The position numbers were made by a program, and so were the translations under genes. The notes beneath the pieces are model-generated. The model had not been told where the DNA came from and ran no database searches. It was given only the letters and a program-made list of their open reading frames with translations. Positions 24,350 to 32,373 of a stretch of 64,000 nt of DNA are shown here, piece by piece (the stretch's first letter is position 1; each line of letters begins with the position of its first letter). The stretch comes from Providencia sp. PROV188 (GTDB taxonomy: Bacteria; Pseudomonadota; Gammaproteobacteria; Enterobacterales; Enterobacteriaceae): positions 2,108,001 through 2,172,000 of the forward strand of contig NZ_CP097291.1 in the NCBI RefSeq assembly GCF_027595165.1, in the 5' to 3' direction.

Positions 24350-24946
24350 TCACTTAGCATCCATTAATGGTTTTGCAGCTATCATGAGAACTTTTAAATC
24401 CTCTTGAATTTTATCATGCAATACTTCTAATCCCCACCCAATACCCGGAACAGGTCCATTGCCAGTCTTTAAATCTGAAATTTTATTGCTTATTTGAATA
24501 ACTAGTTGAGTAAATTTAATTTCCGCATCTGAAGCATTAATAAGTAGTAATAATAGATTATACTTACTAAATTCTACTGCCTTTTCATCTGTACTACTTA
24601 TTAAACTGGGATTCATCGATATCTTACTGGTAAATATTGATGTCTCAGAGATGAATTCCGCTAAAGCAACGCGAAAATCACTAACCCACTTTTCTTTAGT
24701 TGCTAGCGTATTTTGATATTCAGCTAGTTTATAATTATTTTTTAATGCATACCAAGCGATAAGAGATGGAATCAGGGCAGACAAGAAAGCCGCTACTACG
24801 GTTTCCCATGAAAAAGAGGTACTCACAATAACCGTGGGAATTTTATCTACCGCCACTGTGGTTATGCTATTAACTGATTCCATTATATCCTTAGCATCTA
24901 ATGAGTAAGGTATTCCTTTCCATTCCATTCCAAAACTCCATGACAT
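24350..24946 (-). CDS. Membrane protein of unknown function, late-region cargo
   Basis: A 198-residue protein with one clear membrane segment (SFSWETVVAAFLSALIPSLI, residues about 45-65) followed by a cytoplasmic helical domain (NNYKLAEYQNTLATKEKWVSD). Membrane proteins with this short TM plus helical tail layout are common in phage and anti-phage loci, but I cannot assign it to a family. The ATG at 24946 is preferred. It is AT-rich and stands between Q and the lysis cassette, the place where many lambdoid phages carry cargo. Confidence 0.65.
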   Translation of the reverse strand: MSWSFGMEWKGIPYSLDAKDIMESVNSITTVAVDKIPTVIVSTSFSWETVVAAFLSALIPSLIAWYALKNNYKLAEYQNTLATKEKWVSDFRVALAEFISETSIFTSKISMNPSLISSTDEKAVEFSKYNLLLLLINASDAEIKFTQLVIQISNKISDLKTGNGPVPGIGWGLEVLHDKIQEDLKVLMIAAKPLMDAK

Positions 24947-25111
24947 AACCAGTTCCAATAAGATATACCACTATATTACATGAGACGTCACATCGAAGAA
25001 ACTCAGTGATAAATTGTCTGTAACTTCAATCACATTTATGAGGCCCATATTAGATTAAAAATATTTATCATTTATTATGGTAACTTTATATTTAATCAAA
25101 GGATCGTCGTT

Positions 25112-26014
25112 ATGACAGAAAGACTTATTCAATACGCCTACTATGACCCTAACTGGTCTCATAGCCATCAAGCAATTTCACTATTAGACAGAACTCAGCG
25201 AATAGCTCCTGAAGACTATGAGCACGAAATGAGAGGCCATTTATTCTGCCCTTCTTGCTACACTCCTATATCTATTCGCCCAATCAATACTGAAGTGACT
25301 TCAAATGGAAGAAGAAGAGCCTTTTTCCACCTCCCTAGTCATAGTGAAACATATTGCCCACTAAGGAGTATAAGTACTTCTGGTCGGCGATATGCGAGTG
25401 AAACTGAGGCTCAAAAAGCAATACAAAATCATCAACTAGCAGTAATTAGCGGATTTATGAATGATGAGCCTGAGAATCAACATATTGAGAATCCTGAATA
25501 TACTGGTCCAAATGAAAATATTAATGGCCCTGTAATACAAGCACCAATAGGAAGACACAAAGGGGAAAATTATGCTCTTCCAAGTAAAATTAGTACCGTC
25601 GCAGGATTATGTAGAAACTTTGACGAGAATTATTATAAATACATATACATAGCAAATAGCGGTCAAGAGTTACCTAAATTATTAAGAGATCTACTTGTCG
25701 ATATTAATGATATTGAAAGTGAAAGTACTGTTCCAACATTTTACTGGGGTAAAATTTTAAGGATTCAACGATTTTCTAATACTGCACACATATATTTTCG
25801 GTTAAATAATCAAGGTCCAACTAGTGATATTAGAATAAAAGTGAACTTACATGAGCTTGGTAGAAAAAATATCACCTCTGAACAACTAGGTCGAATTGTT
25901 ATTTTCTATGGTCTAATGAAGGAAGTTGGTTCTGGTTACTGGTCAGATGATGTTAAATGGGGGGAATATGCTTTATTACCAGAACGATATGAATATCTTC
26001 TAAGTCCCCCATAA
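25112..26014 (+). CDS. CoiA-like zinc-motif protein, late-region cargo
   Basis: A 300-residue protein read against all its neighbours. The N-terminal part has a Cys/His arrangement like the CoiA N-terminal domain: LFCPSCYTPISIRP, then RRRAFFHLPSHSETYCPL. The middle and C-terminal parts carry no known motif (LHELGRKNITSEQLGRIV). It is AT-rich and has its own upstream region. CoiA-like proteins are often nuclease-related; no catalytic motif is evident here. Position and composition suggest acquired cargo, possibly defence-related. Confidence 0.55.
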   Translation: MTERLIQYAYYDPNWSHSHQAISLLDRTQRIAPEDYEHEMRGHLFCPSCYTPISIRPINTEVTSNGRRRAFFHLPSHSETYCPLRSISTSGRRYASETEAQKAIQNHQLAVISGFMNDEPENQHIENPEYTGPNENINGPVIQAPIGRHKGENYALPSKISTVAGLCRNFDENYYKYIYIANSGQELPKLLRDLLVDINDIESESTVPTFYWGKILRIQRFSNTAHIYFRLNNQGPTSDIRIKVNLHELGRKNITSEQLGRIVIFYGLMKEVGSGYWSDDVKWGEYALLPERYEYLLSPP

Positions 26015-26233
26015 AATAGTCTATTACAGCTTGCTAAAAACGTAATAAACACTCTCAACTTTACAAAATAATTTTTAGTCGAATGTCGGTAAGTCAATTT
26101 TTAGCAATTCCACTTCTCATGCTGCTTACCGACATGATCAATTTTTCTTATCCAGTTGTTATCCACAAAATCTGTCAGATTTGTACACTTGATAAAATCA
26201 TACATACACATTATCTTGATGTTGTTCTTAAAG

Positions 26234-26267
26234 AAAAAAGGCTAGAAAACAAATGCTTTCTAGCCTT
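26234..26267. terminator. Hairpin with flanking A and T tracts
   Basis: AAAAAAGGCTAGAAA and TTTCTAGCCTTT pair across a short loop. It can work on the plus strand after the 25112-26014 gene, and on the minus strand. Confidence 0.7.
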
Positions 26268-26402
26268 TCCCCGGAGCCAACTAAAATTTATGACAAATTT
26301 AAATGTTGACTGTATTTCAAATTAGACACTTGTAATACTAAGCATCAATAAGTTCGTTGTAAAGGCTAGCTGGCAAACTTTTACATTTTTAGAGGTTTTA
26401 AA

Positions 26403-26510
26403 ATGCTTAAGGCGTTATTAAACAAGAGTATTTTAACAAAGTGCAGACTCGGCTTAAAACTTCGTAGCCTTAGCCTTTCTCTATCTGTTGAACTAAAAGT
26501 AAATAACTAG
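26403..26510 (+). CDS. Candidate 35-residue small protein with its own terminator
   Basis: A short frame MLKALLNKSILTKCRLGLKL then RSLSLSLSVELKVNN, with AGAGG 7 bases before the ATG and an intrinsic terminator 9 bases after the stop codon. It is basic and amphipathic. The gene unit (RBS, short frame, terminator) looks complete. The rest of 26015-26672 holds only terminators. It may instead be a small RNA; the family is not recognised. Confidence 0.4.
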   Translation: MLKALLNKSILTKCRLGLKLRSLSLSLSVELKVNN

Positions 26511-26517
26511 CAATTCC

Positions 26518-26553
26518 CAAAACCGGAAATAATAATATATTTTCGGTTTTTTT
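26518..26553 (+). terminator. Intrinsic terminator after the 35-residue frame
   Basis: AAAACCG pairs with CGGTTTT across an AT-rich stem-loop, followed by further T. It points along the plus strand. Confidence 0.8.
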
Positions 26554-26672
26554 TCCATGTCGACAATTATAACTAATAAACACTCATTCAGGGGCAGTAC
26601 ACTATCCTATAAGCTAGGCTACAAACGTTAACTCTTATCACACTAGCACCCAAAATTCGTAACGAAAAGTAT

Positions 26673-27068
26673 TCAGTTATCAATTGTTGATTTATTTGTC
26701 CATTCGTCCATTTCTAAAACCGCGTCAGCCATAATTAAACAGGCATCAATAAAGGTTTCAGCTATCATAAGCTTTTGTCTAATCTTGCCTTCTGAACACT
26801 TCATATCCCTTGCTATTGCTGATTTTGATATGTTCTTGATGTAATGTTTTTCTATCAGGTCATATTCATCTTTTTTACCAGCTTTAATTAGCTGTCCAAC
26901 AGCTGAGTCGATAAGTATGCCATCGTCATCGCAACAAGAAAGTCGCTCACCATTCACATTAGGGAGTAAGCCTTTAAACCCTGCCGCAATCGGTGAATAG
27001 CCAACACGGCTTTTACCTTCGGCAGCCCAACCACCCCAGCGCTCTAAAACTAACTGAATATCTCTCAT
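26673..27068 (-). CDS. Late antiterminator, Q family
   Basis: A 131-residue protein starting MRDIQLVLERWGGWAAEGKS, the signature of the phage antitermination Q family (Phage_antitermQ). The C-terminal part SKSAIARDMKCSEGKIRQKL is helix-turn-helix-like. Q-type proteins load on RNA polymerase at the late promoter and let it pass terminators into the lysis and structural genes. The ATG at 27068 has GGAG 8 bases upstream. It lies at the end of the early-right type operon, as in lambda. Confidence 0.85.
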   Translation of the reverse strand: MRDIQLVLERWGGWAAEGKSRVGYSPIAAGFKGLLPNVNGERLSCCDDDGILIDSAVGQLIKAGKKDEYDLIEKHYIKNISKSAIARDMKCSEGKIRQKLMIAETFIDACLIMADAVLEMDEWTNKSTIDN

Positions 27069-27100
27069 GCAATACTCTCCACTGCGTTCCGCACAACGCA

Positions 27101-27640
27101 TTAACCGAATACGCCTAGACCAATAGAGCGATCTAGAAATTTAAATAACAAAACTAACTGGCTACCGTTTTCTTGTTCCCACCCTTTCGGATCTTTGTGT
27201 AACTCGCTGTGGTGAACTCGACATAATGGGATAGTGAACAAGTCATGGGCTTTTGTGCCTATGCCACCCTGCCCGTAGCCGATAATGTGATGAGCATCGT
27301 CAGCAGTGGCGCCACAAACACAACACGGCTGTGATTTAACCCATTTCAGATAATCGTTACTAGTCCAGCGCTGGAGCTTAGGAAGCCTCATAAAGCTAGC
27401 TGGTGGCTCGGCGTCTACCGTTAAGTTCATTACTGACGTTAATGCTTCAATCTCATTAAACTTGTTGCTGAGGTATTGTTGAGAAAGAGAGATAAGCCCT
27501 GATGGTTTATGCTTTAATTCCGCGGGCAAAGTCATCAGCAACATTCTTCCGCTGAATGTATTCATGTGCATACCTGGCTTAAAAATCACAGCACCAATTT
27601 CTGGTACCAATATTGGTGTTAGTATCCATTGATAACTCAT
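27101..27640 (-). CDS. HNH-like nuclease domain protein (DUF968 type)
   Basis: A 179-residue protein with a zinc/HNH-type C-terminal half: QPCCVCGATADDAHHIIGYG, then PLCRVHHSELH. This matches the DUF968-type proteins common in lambdoid nin regions, likely structure-specific or HNH nucleases. The N-terminal half is less conserved. It lies between rusA and Q. Confidence 0.75.
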   Translation of the reverse strand: MSYQWILTPILVPEIGAVIFKPGMHMNTFSGRMLLMTLPAELKHKPSGLISLSQQYLSNKFNEIEALTSVMNLTVDAEPPASFMRLPKLQRWTSNDYLKWVKSQPCCVCGATADDAHHIIGYGQGGIGTKAHDLFTIPLCRVHHSELHKDPKGWEQENGSQLVLLFKFLDRSIGLGVFG

Positions 27641-27653
27641 GCTATTCCCTCAT

Positions 27654-28031
27654 CTACGCAACCACACTTACGCTTTCATGCAAACTGATTGTTATTTCAA
27701 AACGACCGCCTTTGACAACTTCACACCACTCCATTTCCACTCTCTTCACTTGGTCATCGTCTTTCCAAATATTGGCATGTGTTAATGCGTCAAACGGTGC
27801 TTTTAAATAGTTATCAATGTCTCGCTTGTGATTTGTTGGCGGATACATTTTCACCTTTACAGAAACGGGCTCAGTTATCGCTATCGGTTTACGCTTCAAT
27901 TGTTCATAAATAGCAACAATGGCACTCCCCCGAAATTTACGTCCCTTTTCACTGATTAGTGTTCTGCCATTCACATTACGCCAGCATGCATTTACACTCG
28001 GTGGAAATGGCAATACAAGTGATATGCTCAT
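27654..28031 (-). CDS. rusA: RusA-family Holliday junction resolvase
   Basis: A 125-residue homodimeric endonuclease that resolves four-way junctions formed during phage replication and recombination. RusA motifs are clear: LPFPPSVNACWR at the N-terminus, RDIDNYLKAPFDAL and KDDDQVKRVE with the catalytic Asp residues. It overlaps the upstream gene end by four bases. In lambdoid phages such genes stand in the nin region before Q, as here. Confidence 0.93.
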   Translation of the reverse strand: MSISLVLPFPPSVNACWRNVNGRTLISEKGRKFRGSAIVAIYEQLKRKPIAITEPVSVKVKMYPPTNHKRDIDNYLKAPFDALTHANIWKDDDQVKRVEMEWCEVVKGGRFEITISLHESVSVVA

Positions 28032-28354
28032 CCTCTGACCCCAGCCAGTAGTGCATCAAACTTCCGAACTAAAGCGAATAAAGCAGACTCAGCAGCAATC
28101 CCGTTTGCACTCGCAGAGGAATCATGAGAACGAAATTTCCCCTCTTTTAGCATTTGCTCACAATTAGCAGATACACGATAAAGCCCGTTCTGATCTTGAT
28201 AAATCAGTCCATAGTTCAATAAAGATTTGATGATAGCTGTCGCTCCAGCCCGTTTTTTCATGTTGAATTCACTGAAAAGATCATCGCGGCAAAAAGCCCT
28301 ACCGTTGAAATGTGTTGTGTACTCAATATACCGACGCTTTTGTGCTGAAATCAT
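28028..28354 (-). CDS. Small phage protein following the replication gene
   Basis: A 108-residue protein beginning MISAQKRRYIEYTTHFNGRA, with a helical DLFSEFNMKKRAGATAIIKS segment that could be a winged helix. The start overlaps the replication gene stop as ATGA. No family is recognised. Its position is that of lambda P, but it is too short for a helicase loader and has no ATPase motif. Confidence 0.6.
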   Translation of the reverse strand: MISAQKRRYIEYTTHFNGRAFCRDDLFSEFNMKKRAGATAIIKSLLNYGLIYQDQNGLYRVSANCEQMLKEGKFRSHDSSASANGIAAESALFALVRKFDALLAGVRG

Positions 28355-29400
28355 GCCATCACCTCTTTCGCTGCTTGCTCTGCTGCCTGTTGCCAAATAC
28401 CCGCCCATGCCTTGCGTCCAACAAAATCACTCATTCGACGCACACCTGATTTACCTGCTAACTCTGCCGCAATTTCTTCGATGCGATTTCGAGGCTTAGA
28501 ATGTGATCCGATGATGCGAGTGAATGCCTCATCACGCTGAACTTGGTCAATTGAAACCTTTTGCTCACCCGCTAAACGGAGGGTTAAATCATCCCACTGG
28601 GTACGTAGCGTTCTTGGGCACTGAACGTTTTTCTTCCAGAACTCATCATGGCTAACGCGTTTGTAGAATTGGCAAATCTCTTTGTGGGTACGACCGTCTT
28701 GGCTAACCATCAAGCGAACATCGTTAGCCCACTCTGTGAAATTAGGCTCTTTCGGTTCTTGCAGCCCAAGCTCTTTGAAAACTTCACACTTGCGGCTAAA
28801 CAGCCATTCAGCACACTTGAGGTCATCCGCAGATCCCCATTTCTGGAAGTTAGGGCTGTAAATCACAGCCTCTGGGTAACGATTTAAAAAATCAATTTTA
28901 GGCTTGTCGCTGGATTCGCCAGAATTCTGCGACGAAGAGTTAGTTACTGATGGATCTTGTTTTGAAGTTACTAACGGATCGCCCCCAGATTCTGACGGGT
29001 CAAAACGCTTATTTTTGCTCGATTCTGACGGGGCGGATTTTGATGCAACAGATTTTGACGCGTCAGGATTTGACGTATCAGATTCTGCTGGTTGAGGTAA
29101 TGCGGCTCTCGCTGCTGAAGCTAATTTATTAACATTAAGCTGATAGATATTGCTTGCATTACGGTTGCCTTTGCGACGCTTTTCTCTTGATAACCAACCA
29201 TCTTTTTCTAAATCTTTGATAGCGGTACGTACTGTGCTTTCACCCGCACCGATTTGACGAGCAATTGTCGGTACCGATGGCCAGCACACGCCCTCATCGT
29301 TTGAGAAGTCAGCGAGACGAGCCATGATAGCAACCGAGGTTATCTTCAAACCTGCTGGCGCACAGCCATCCCAAACATAACTTGATAGTTTTACGCTCAT
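28351..29400 (-). CDS. Phage replication protein, O-like, with winged-helix N-terminus
   Basis: A 349-residue initiator. The N-terminal 95 residues form a winged helix typical of phage replication and primosomal proteins (DEGVCWPSVPTIARQIGAGE, TAIKDLEKDGWLSREKRRKG). The middle (residues about 95-155) is a low-complexity Ser/Asp/Ala region with five-residue periodicity, encoded by 15-bp repeats that may be the replication origin. The C-terminal part (FVGRKAWAGIWQQAAEQA) is typical of O-type proteins. No helicase or loader gene follows. Confidence 0.8.
   Translation of the reverse strand: MSVKLSSYVWDGCAPAGLKITSVAIMARLADFSNDEGVCWPSVPTIARQIGAGESTVRTAIKDLEKDGWLSREKRRKGNRNASNIYQLNVNKLASAARAALPQPAESDTSNPDASKSVASKSAPSESSKNKRFDPSESGGDPLVTSKQDPSVTNSSSQNSGESSDKPKIDFLNRYPEAVIYSPNFQKWGSADDLKCAEWLFSRKCEVFKELGLQEPKEPNFTEWANDVRLMVSQDGRTHKEICQFYKRVSHDEFWKKNVQCPRTLRTQWDDLTLRLAGEQKVSIDQVQRDEAFTRIIGSHSKPRNRIEEIAAELAGKSGVRRMSDFVGRKAWAGIWQQAAEQAAKEVMA
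28988..29094. repeat. Iterons inside the replication gene, candidate origin
   Basis: Six related units of the GATTCTGACGGGTC / GATTTTGACGCGTC type start at 28988, 29021, 29036, 29051, 29067 and 29081. The last five have a period of 15 to 16 bp. An AT-rich stretch (29095-29160) follows. Lambda places its origin iterons inside gene O, with an adjacent AT-rich segment; the arrangement here is similar. Confidence 0.55.
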
Positions 29401-29409
29401 AGTTGCTAC

Positions 29410-29589
29410 CTACTCGACTCTTCTGAATTCATCTTTAAATTTGTATAACGGAGCAAAACATTCATGCTCATAGCCTTCTCGCATGTAAATGACCCACATT
29501 TTTTCCCGGTCATAACGAACAACACGAGCAGGAATACCGCGCTTGTCGAGATAAATGCGATTGAGATTATTTGGATCTTCATCAGTCAT
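29410..29589 (-). CDS. DUF4222-type small phage protein
   Basis: A 59-residue protein beginning MTDEDPNNLNRIYLDKRGIP and continuing RVVRYDREKMWVIYMREGYE, which matches the DUF4222 family of small early phage proteins. The function is unknown. The ATG at 29589 has GGCGAGG upstream and overlaps the end of the upstream gene. Confidence 0.75.
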   Translation of the reverse strand: MTDEDPNNLNRIYLDKRGIPARVVRYDREKMWVIYMREGYEHECFAPLYKFKDEFRRVE

Positions 29590-29788
29590 GTGCCTCGCCT
29601 TTGCTGTTGAAGTAAAAGTTAGCCCAGTCACTTCTCAACTCAGCGATATCTACCAATTTCTCATTTCTCTGGTAGTTGCCCGACTCATCTGCTGACGTTA
29701 TGATTTCTACATATTGAAGCGAACCTTGTTTCGAGACTGGTAAGCATCTAAATTGCTTTATTGGTTGAATTTGGCATACACTGTTCAT
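29582..29788 (-). CDS. Small early phage protein, function unknown
   Basis: A 68-residue protein (MNSVCQIQPIKQFRCLPVSK, ending NFYFNSKGEAHD). No known motif. It has a GGAG upstream of the ATG and overlaps the DUF4222 gene start by eight bases, typical of a tightly packed early operon. Confidence 0.6.
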   Translation of the reverse strand: MNSVCQIQPIKQFRCLPVSKQGSLQYVEIITSADESGNYQRNEKLVDIAELRSDWANFYFNSKGEAHD

Positions 29789-29873
29789 GCTAGTAGTTGC
29801 TCCACAAAAGTTGTTATTAGCACCGACGCTCGGGACCGCATATCCTGAGCGTCAACCTTCCTAAAGTTGGTCA

Positions 29874-30332
29874 TTACGCTTTAACCCCATAAACAACAGG
29901 TAGTGAATCAATAAAGTGCTTTGCATAAGCAAAAACCTTTTGAGATTTTTTGTTTATCGCAGTGATTTCATCGCCAGTTAAAATGCCATCAGCTATGCTT
30001 TCTTGAATTAAAACGGCAAGCGCGCCCTGCATTGCACCTAACTTCATTCGAATATCAAACAGCTCAACCTGATCGAGTTTTTCAGCTTCAATGGGTTCCA
30101 TCGCTATCATGCCATGGCGATCTAGGTGATACTCCACCAGCAACTTAGTTCCCGACAGTTCTTCTATTGCCTCTAATTCGTCATGCTCAAAGAATCGACA
30201 ACCATTCTTTTCATACAGCTTATTGTTGAAAGTGGTTTCTGATATCCCCAAAGCCCCCGCCATCGCTGAACGACCACCAGGGAATGCTTTGCACATTTCT
30301 TTCACGACTTCTTTTAGTGTTTGTTTGCACAT
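29874..30332 (-). CDS. YmfL/CII-like early regulator
   Basis: A 152-residue protein related to YmfL of prophage e14 and to the phage CII regulator group. It has an N-terminal helix-turn-helix (FPGGRSAMAGALGISETTFN) and the typical NGCRFFEHDELEAIEELSGT stretch. Such proteins sit in the CII position directly after cro and influence the lysis-lysogeny decision. It is the second gene of the pR-type operon. The RBS is weak. Confidence 0.75.
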   Translation of the reverse strand: MCKQTLKEVVKEMCKAFPGGRSAMAGALGISETTFNNKLYEKNGCRFFEHDELEAIEELSGTKLLVEYHLDRHGMIAMEPIEAEKLDQVELFDIRMKLGAMQGALAVLIQESIADGILTGDEITAINKKSQKVFAYAKHFIDSLPVVYGVKA

Positions 30333-30399
30333 ATCTACAATTCCGTTGTTTTGTTTGTAGTTAACTCAGTTAGTTGTTATTTGTAGAATCTCCCCGTTG

Positions 30400-30636
30400 T
30401 TATGGATAGAGATCTGGACGCAATGTATTTCGAGAAACCCCTGATGCCCGTTCAACTATTAGCACTTTGTCTGCCGGCACTCTTTTGTTTCTGTTCAGCC
30501 AATTCCAGATTTGTTGCTGCTTTACTGGTTTATTTGAAATGTCACTAATACGTTTTGCTAATTGAGTCTGCCCGCCTGTTGCATCAATTGCCTTTTGCAA
30601 TCCGATAACGCATAACTCGACAATTGAGTTACCCAT
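30400..30636 (-). CDS. Cro-like repressor (YdaS family)
   Basis: A 78-residue helix-turn-helix protein (GGQTQLAKRISDISNKPVKQ, then IWNWLNRNKRVPADKVLIVE) of the YdaS/Cro type. It is divergent from the CI gene and is first in the rightward-type early operon. The ATG has AAGGGGG upstream. It would bind the operators between 30644 and 30731. Confidence 0.85.
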   Translation of the reverse strand: MGNSIVELCVIGLQKAIDATGGQTQLAKRISDISNKPVKQQQIWNWLNRNKRVPADKVLIVERASGVSRNTLRPDLYP

Positions 30637-30643
30637 AACGCCC

Positions 30644-30669
30644 CCTTAAGTTGTAAAAACAACTTAAGG
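30644..30669. promoter_or_regulatory. Perfect 26-bp operator palindrome between cro and cI
   Basis: CCTTAAGTTGT and ACAACTTAAGG flank a four-A spacer, forming a perfect palindrome 8 bp before the cro start. Its half-site AAGTTGT recurs in the intergenic region and near 32374-32460. Confidence 0.75.
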
Positions 30670-30680
30670 TTAATTCAAAA

Positions 30681-30731
30681 TAACAACTTTGACAACTTTT
30701 AGATGTTGGAACTCTTAACACTTAAAGTTGT
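30681..30731. promoter_or_regulatory. Further repressor half-sites between cro and cI
   Basis: ACAACTT occurs at 30683-30689 and 30692-30698 as a 9-bp direct repeat, and AAGTTGT at 30725-30731. The 17-mer AACAACTTTGACAACTT is repeated exactly at 32444-32460. Confidence 0.65.
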
Positions 30732-30760
30732 AAAATGTCGAATAAATGGGAGGGATTACA

Positions 30761-31447
30761 ATGTCTATAGCTAAACGGTTGTTAGATGCGCGAATAAAAG
30801 CCGGAATGAGCCAAGCAGATCTGGCAGAAAAAGTCGGTGTTAGTCAGCAATCCATTCAAAAGATTGAAGCGGGTCAAACTAATTCTCCTCGTCGAATTGC
30901 TGATATTGCGAAGGCTGTTAATGTATCTGCTCAGTGGTTGCAGTTCGGTACCCATGATGGAAACGGGTTAAAAACAGAGTTTGAAGTAAAGGAGTGGGAA
31001 GAAATTCCTAGTCATGGCAATGTTGAATTTGTCGATATTCCGGTACTTGATATTGAACTAGCTGCAGGAAGCGGTTCTAGCGCAGAACTTATTGAATTAG
31101 AAGAATATACCTACCCATTCAGAAGGGACGAATTACGTAAATATGGCGTTTCTGCAAGTAATGCAAGGATAGTTAAAATAGTTGGAAATAGTCTCTACCC
31201 TGTTCTTAATGGTGGTGATTTAGTAGCCGTTGATATCACCAAAAGAGATATCAAAGATGGGGATCTTTATGCAATAAGAGATGGTGTTTTATTGCGCGTT
31301 AAGATCTTGATATATCGACCTGATGGCGGACTAATAATACGTAGCTTTAATAGGGACGAATACCCTGATGAGCAGCTACCTAGAAGTGAAGCTGTCACCA
31401 GAGTTCATGTTATTGGTAGGGTCTTTTGGTCATCAAGGAGTTGGTAA
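30761..31447 (+). CDS. CI-like repressor, LexA/S24 type
   Basis: A 228-residue lysogeny repressor. The N-terminal HTH is MSQADLAEKVGVSQQSIQKI. The C-terminal S24 domain has the cleavage site LAAGSG, the catalytic Ser in VGNSLYPVLNGGD and the Lys in LLRVK. All these are present, so the protein is probably cleaved after RecA activation, making the prophage SOS-inducible. The ATG at 30761 has GGGAGGG upstream. It is divergent from cro. Its 3' end overlaps the convergent BRCT gene by 15 bases. Confidence 0.92.
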   Translation: MSIAKRLLDARIKAGMSQADLAEKVGVSQQSIQKIEAGQTNSPRRIADIAKAVNVSAQWLQFGTHDGNGLKTEFEVKEWEEIPSHGNVEFVDIPVLDIELAAGSGSSAELIELEEYTYPFRRDELRKYGVSASNARIVKIVGNSLYPVLNGGDLVAVDITKRDIKDGDLYAIRDGVLLRVKILIYRPDGGLIIRSFNRDEYPDEQLPRSEAVTRVHVIGRVFWSSRSW

Positions 31448-32317
31448 GAATTTCATTAAAATATCTTCTGTAGTTATTTTAATGCTAGATTTACCGCTAT
31501 CTCTATCTTCAATAGCCTTTTCAATTTTTCTCCCGTGGCTGGAGTATCTCCAATCGCGGGATGATAGAGCTCCAATTACAAGGTAATCAGCAGATTGTGT
31601 CACTCTGTCAATAACTTTACCTCCTGCCTTCTCTATGATTTCTGAAACTAAAGATCTCTTTCCCGTCACGAAATTTCCAGTCAAACAAACTGTTGCACCA
31701 ATTACATTGAAATTATCAATATCGTCACATGGTAAATGGCATGAGAGTCCATCAACAACCCCGCTATCTAGATCTGTACCAGAGAAATCAACCATGGCTT
31801 TATAAAGCAGCTCACTTTCACTTTTCTCTATAATTCCATCCTCTTTAATGGATTTAATTAGTTCATATAAGTGCCTGCCAGGATAATTTCTTTTTAGCAT
31901 TCCATTCTGAGTAAGCCACCAATCAAGGTAATTAATCTCATCAATACCCAACTTCCTATCCGCAACTATTCCTTTGCACAAGCCATTAAGTAGATTGATA
32001 TCTGACTCTTTTGAGTACAAATCAATATTTGGCATATCCATTATTGACCGCTGAACCTCTAGTAAAACTCCCTTCAATTCTTCTCTTTCATCTGCCGTGA
32101 TCACCCCATCATCCAGAACTCTTGCTATTCTTTCCTGTAAAAGCACTACAAATGGGTTGTCTGAAATTTGCTCCGAGTCAGAAAGCCATGTGGTTATGTA
32201 AATAATTTCAGAATCTGATAGCTCATTGTCTGACAAAACGCCATCGATAATAGAAATTAGGTTCGCAAATAGCTTGTCTCTATTCTGCTTATAGTTAAAA
32301 GCCGGGTTAATATTCAT
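31433..32317 (-). CDS. BRCT-domain protein in the immunity region
   Basis: A 294-residue protein with a C-terminal BRCT domain like that of NAD-dependent DNA ligase: ATVCLTGNFVTGKRSLVSEI then EKAGGKVIDRVTQSADYLVI, near residues 205-285. The N-terminal 190 residues are helical and acidic, with no enzyme motif. It lies between cI and the left-type operator, the position of rexAB in lambda, on the opposite strand from cI. Genes in this position are often expressed in the lysogen and exclude other phages. The function is unknown. Confidence 0.75.
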   Translation of the reverse strand: MNINPAFNYKQNRDKLFANLISIIDGVLSDNELSDSEIIYITTWLSDSEQISDNPFVVLLQERIARVLDDGVITADEREELKGVLLEVQRSIMDMPNIDLYSKESDINLLNGLCKGIVADRKLGIDEINYLDWWLTQNGMLKRNYPGRHLYELIKSIKEDGIIEKSESELLYKAMVDFSGTDLDSGVVDGLSCHLPCDDIDNFNVIGATVCLTGNFVTGKRSLVSEIIEKAGGKVIDRVTQSADYLVIGALSSRDWRYSSHGRKIEKAIEDRDSGKSSIKITTEDILMKFLPTP

Positions 32318-32373
32318 AGTCTCTCCTATTTTCTCTATCCTTTAATTTTCTTTAACTTAAATCAAACAACATA

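Noticed and set aside
26083..26325. Plus-strand frame of 80 codons between the CoiA-like gene and the 35-residue frame
   Set aside because: It runs through the terminator hairpin at 26234-26267 and has no RBS or protein-like pattern.
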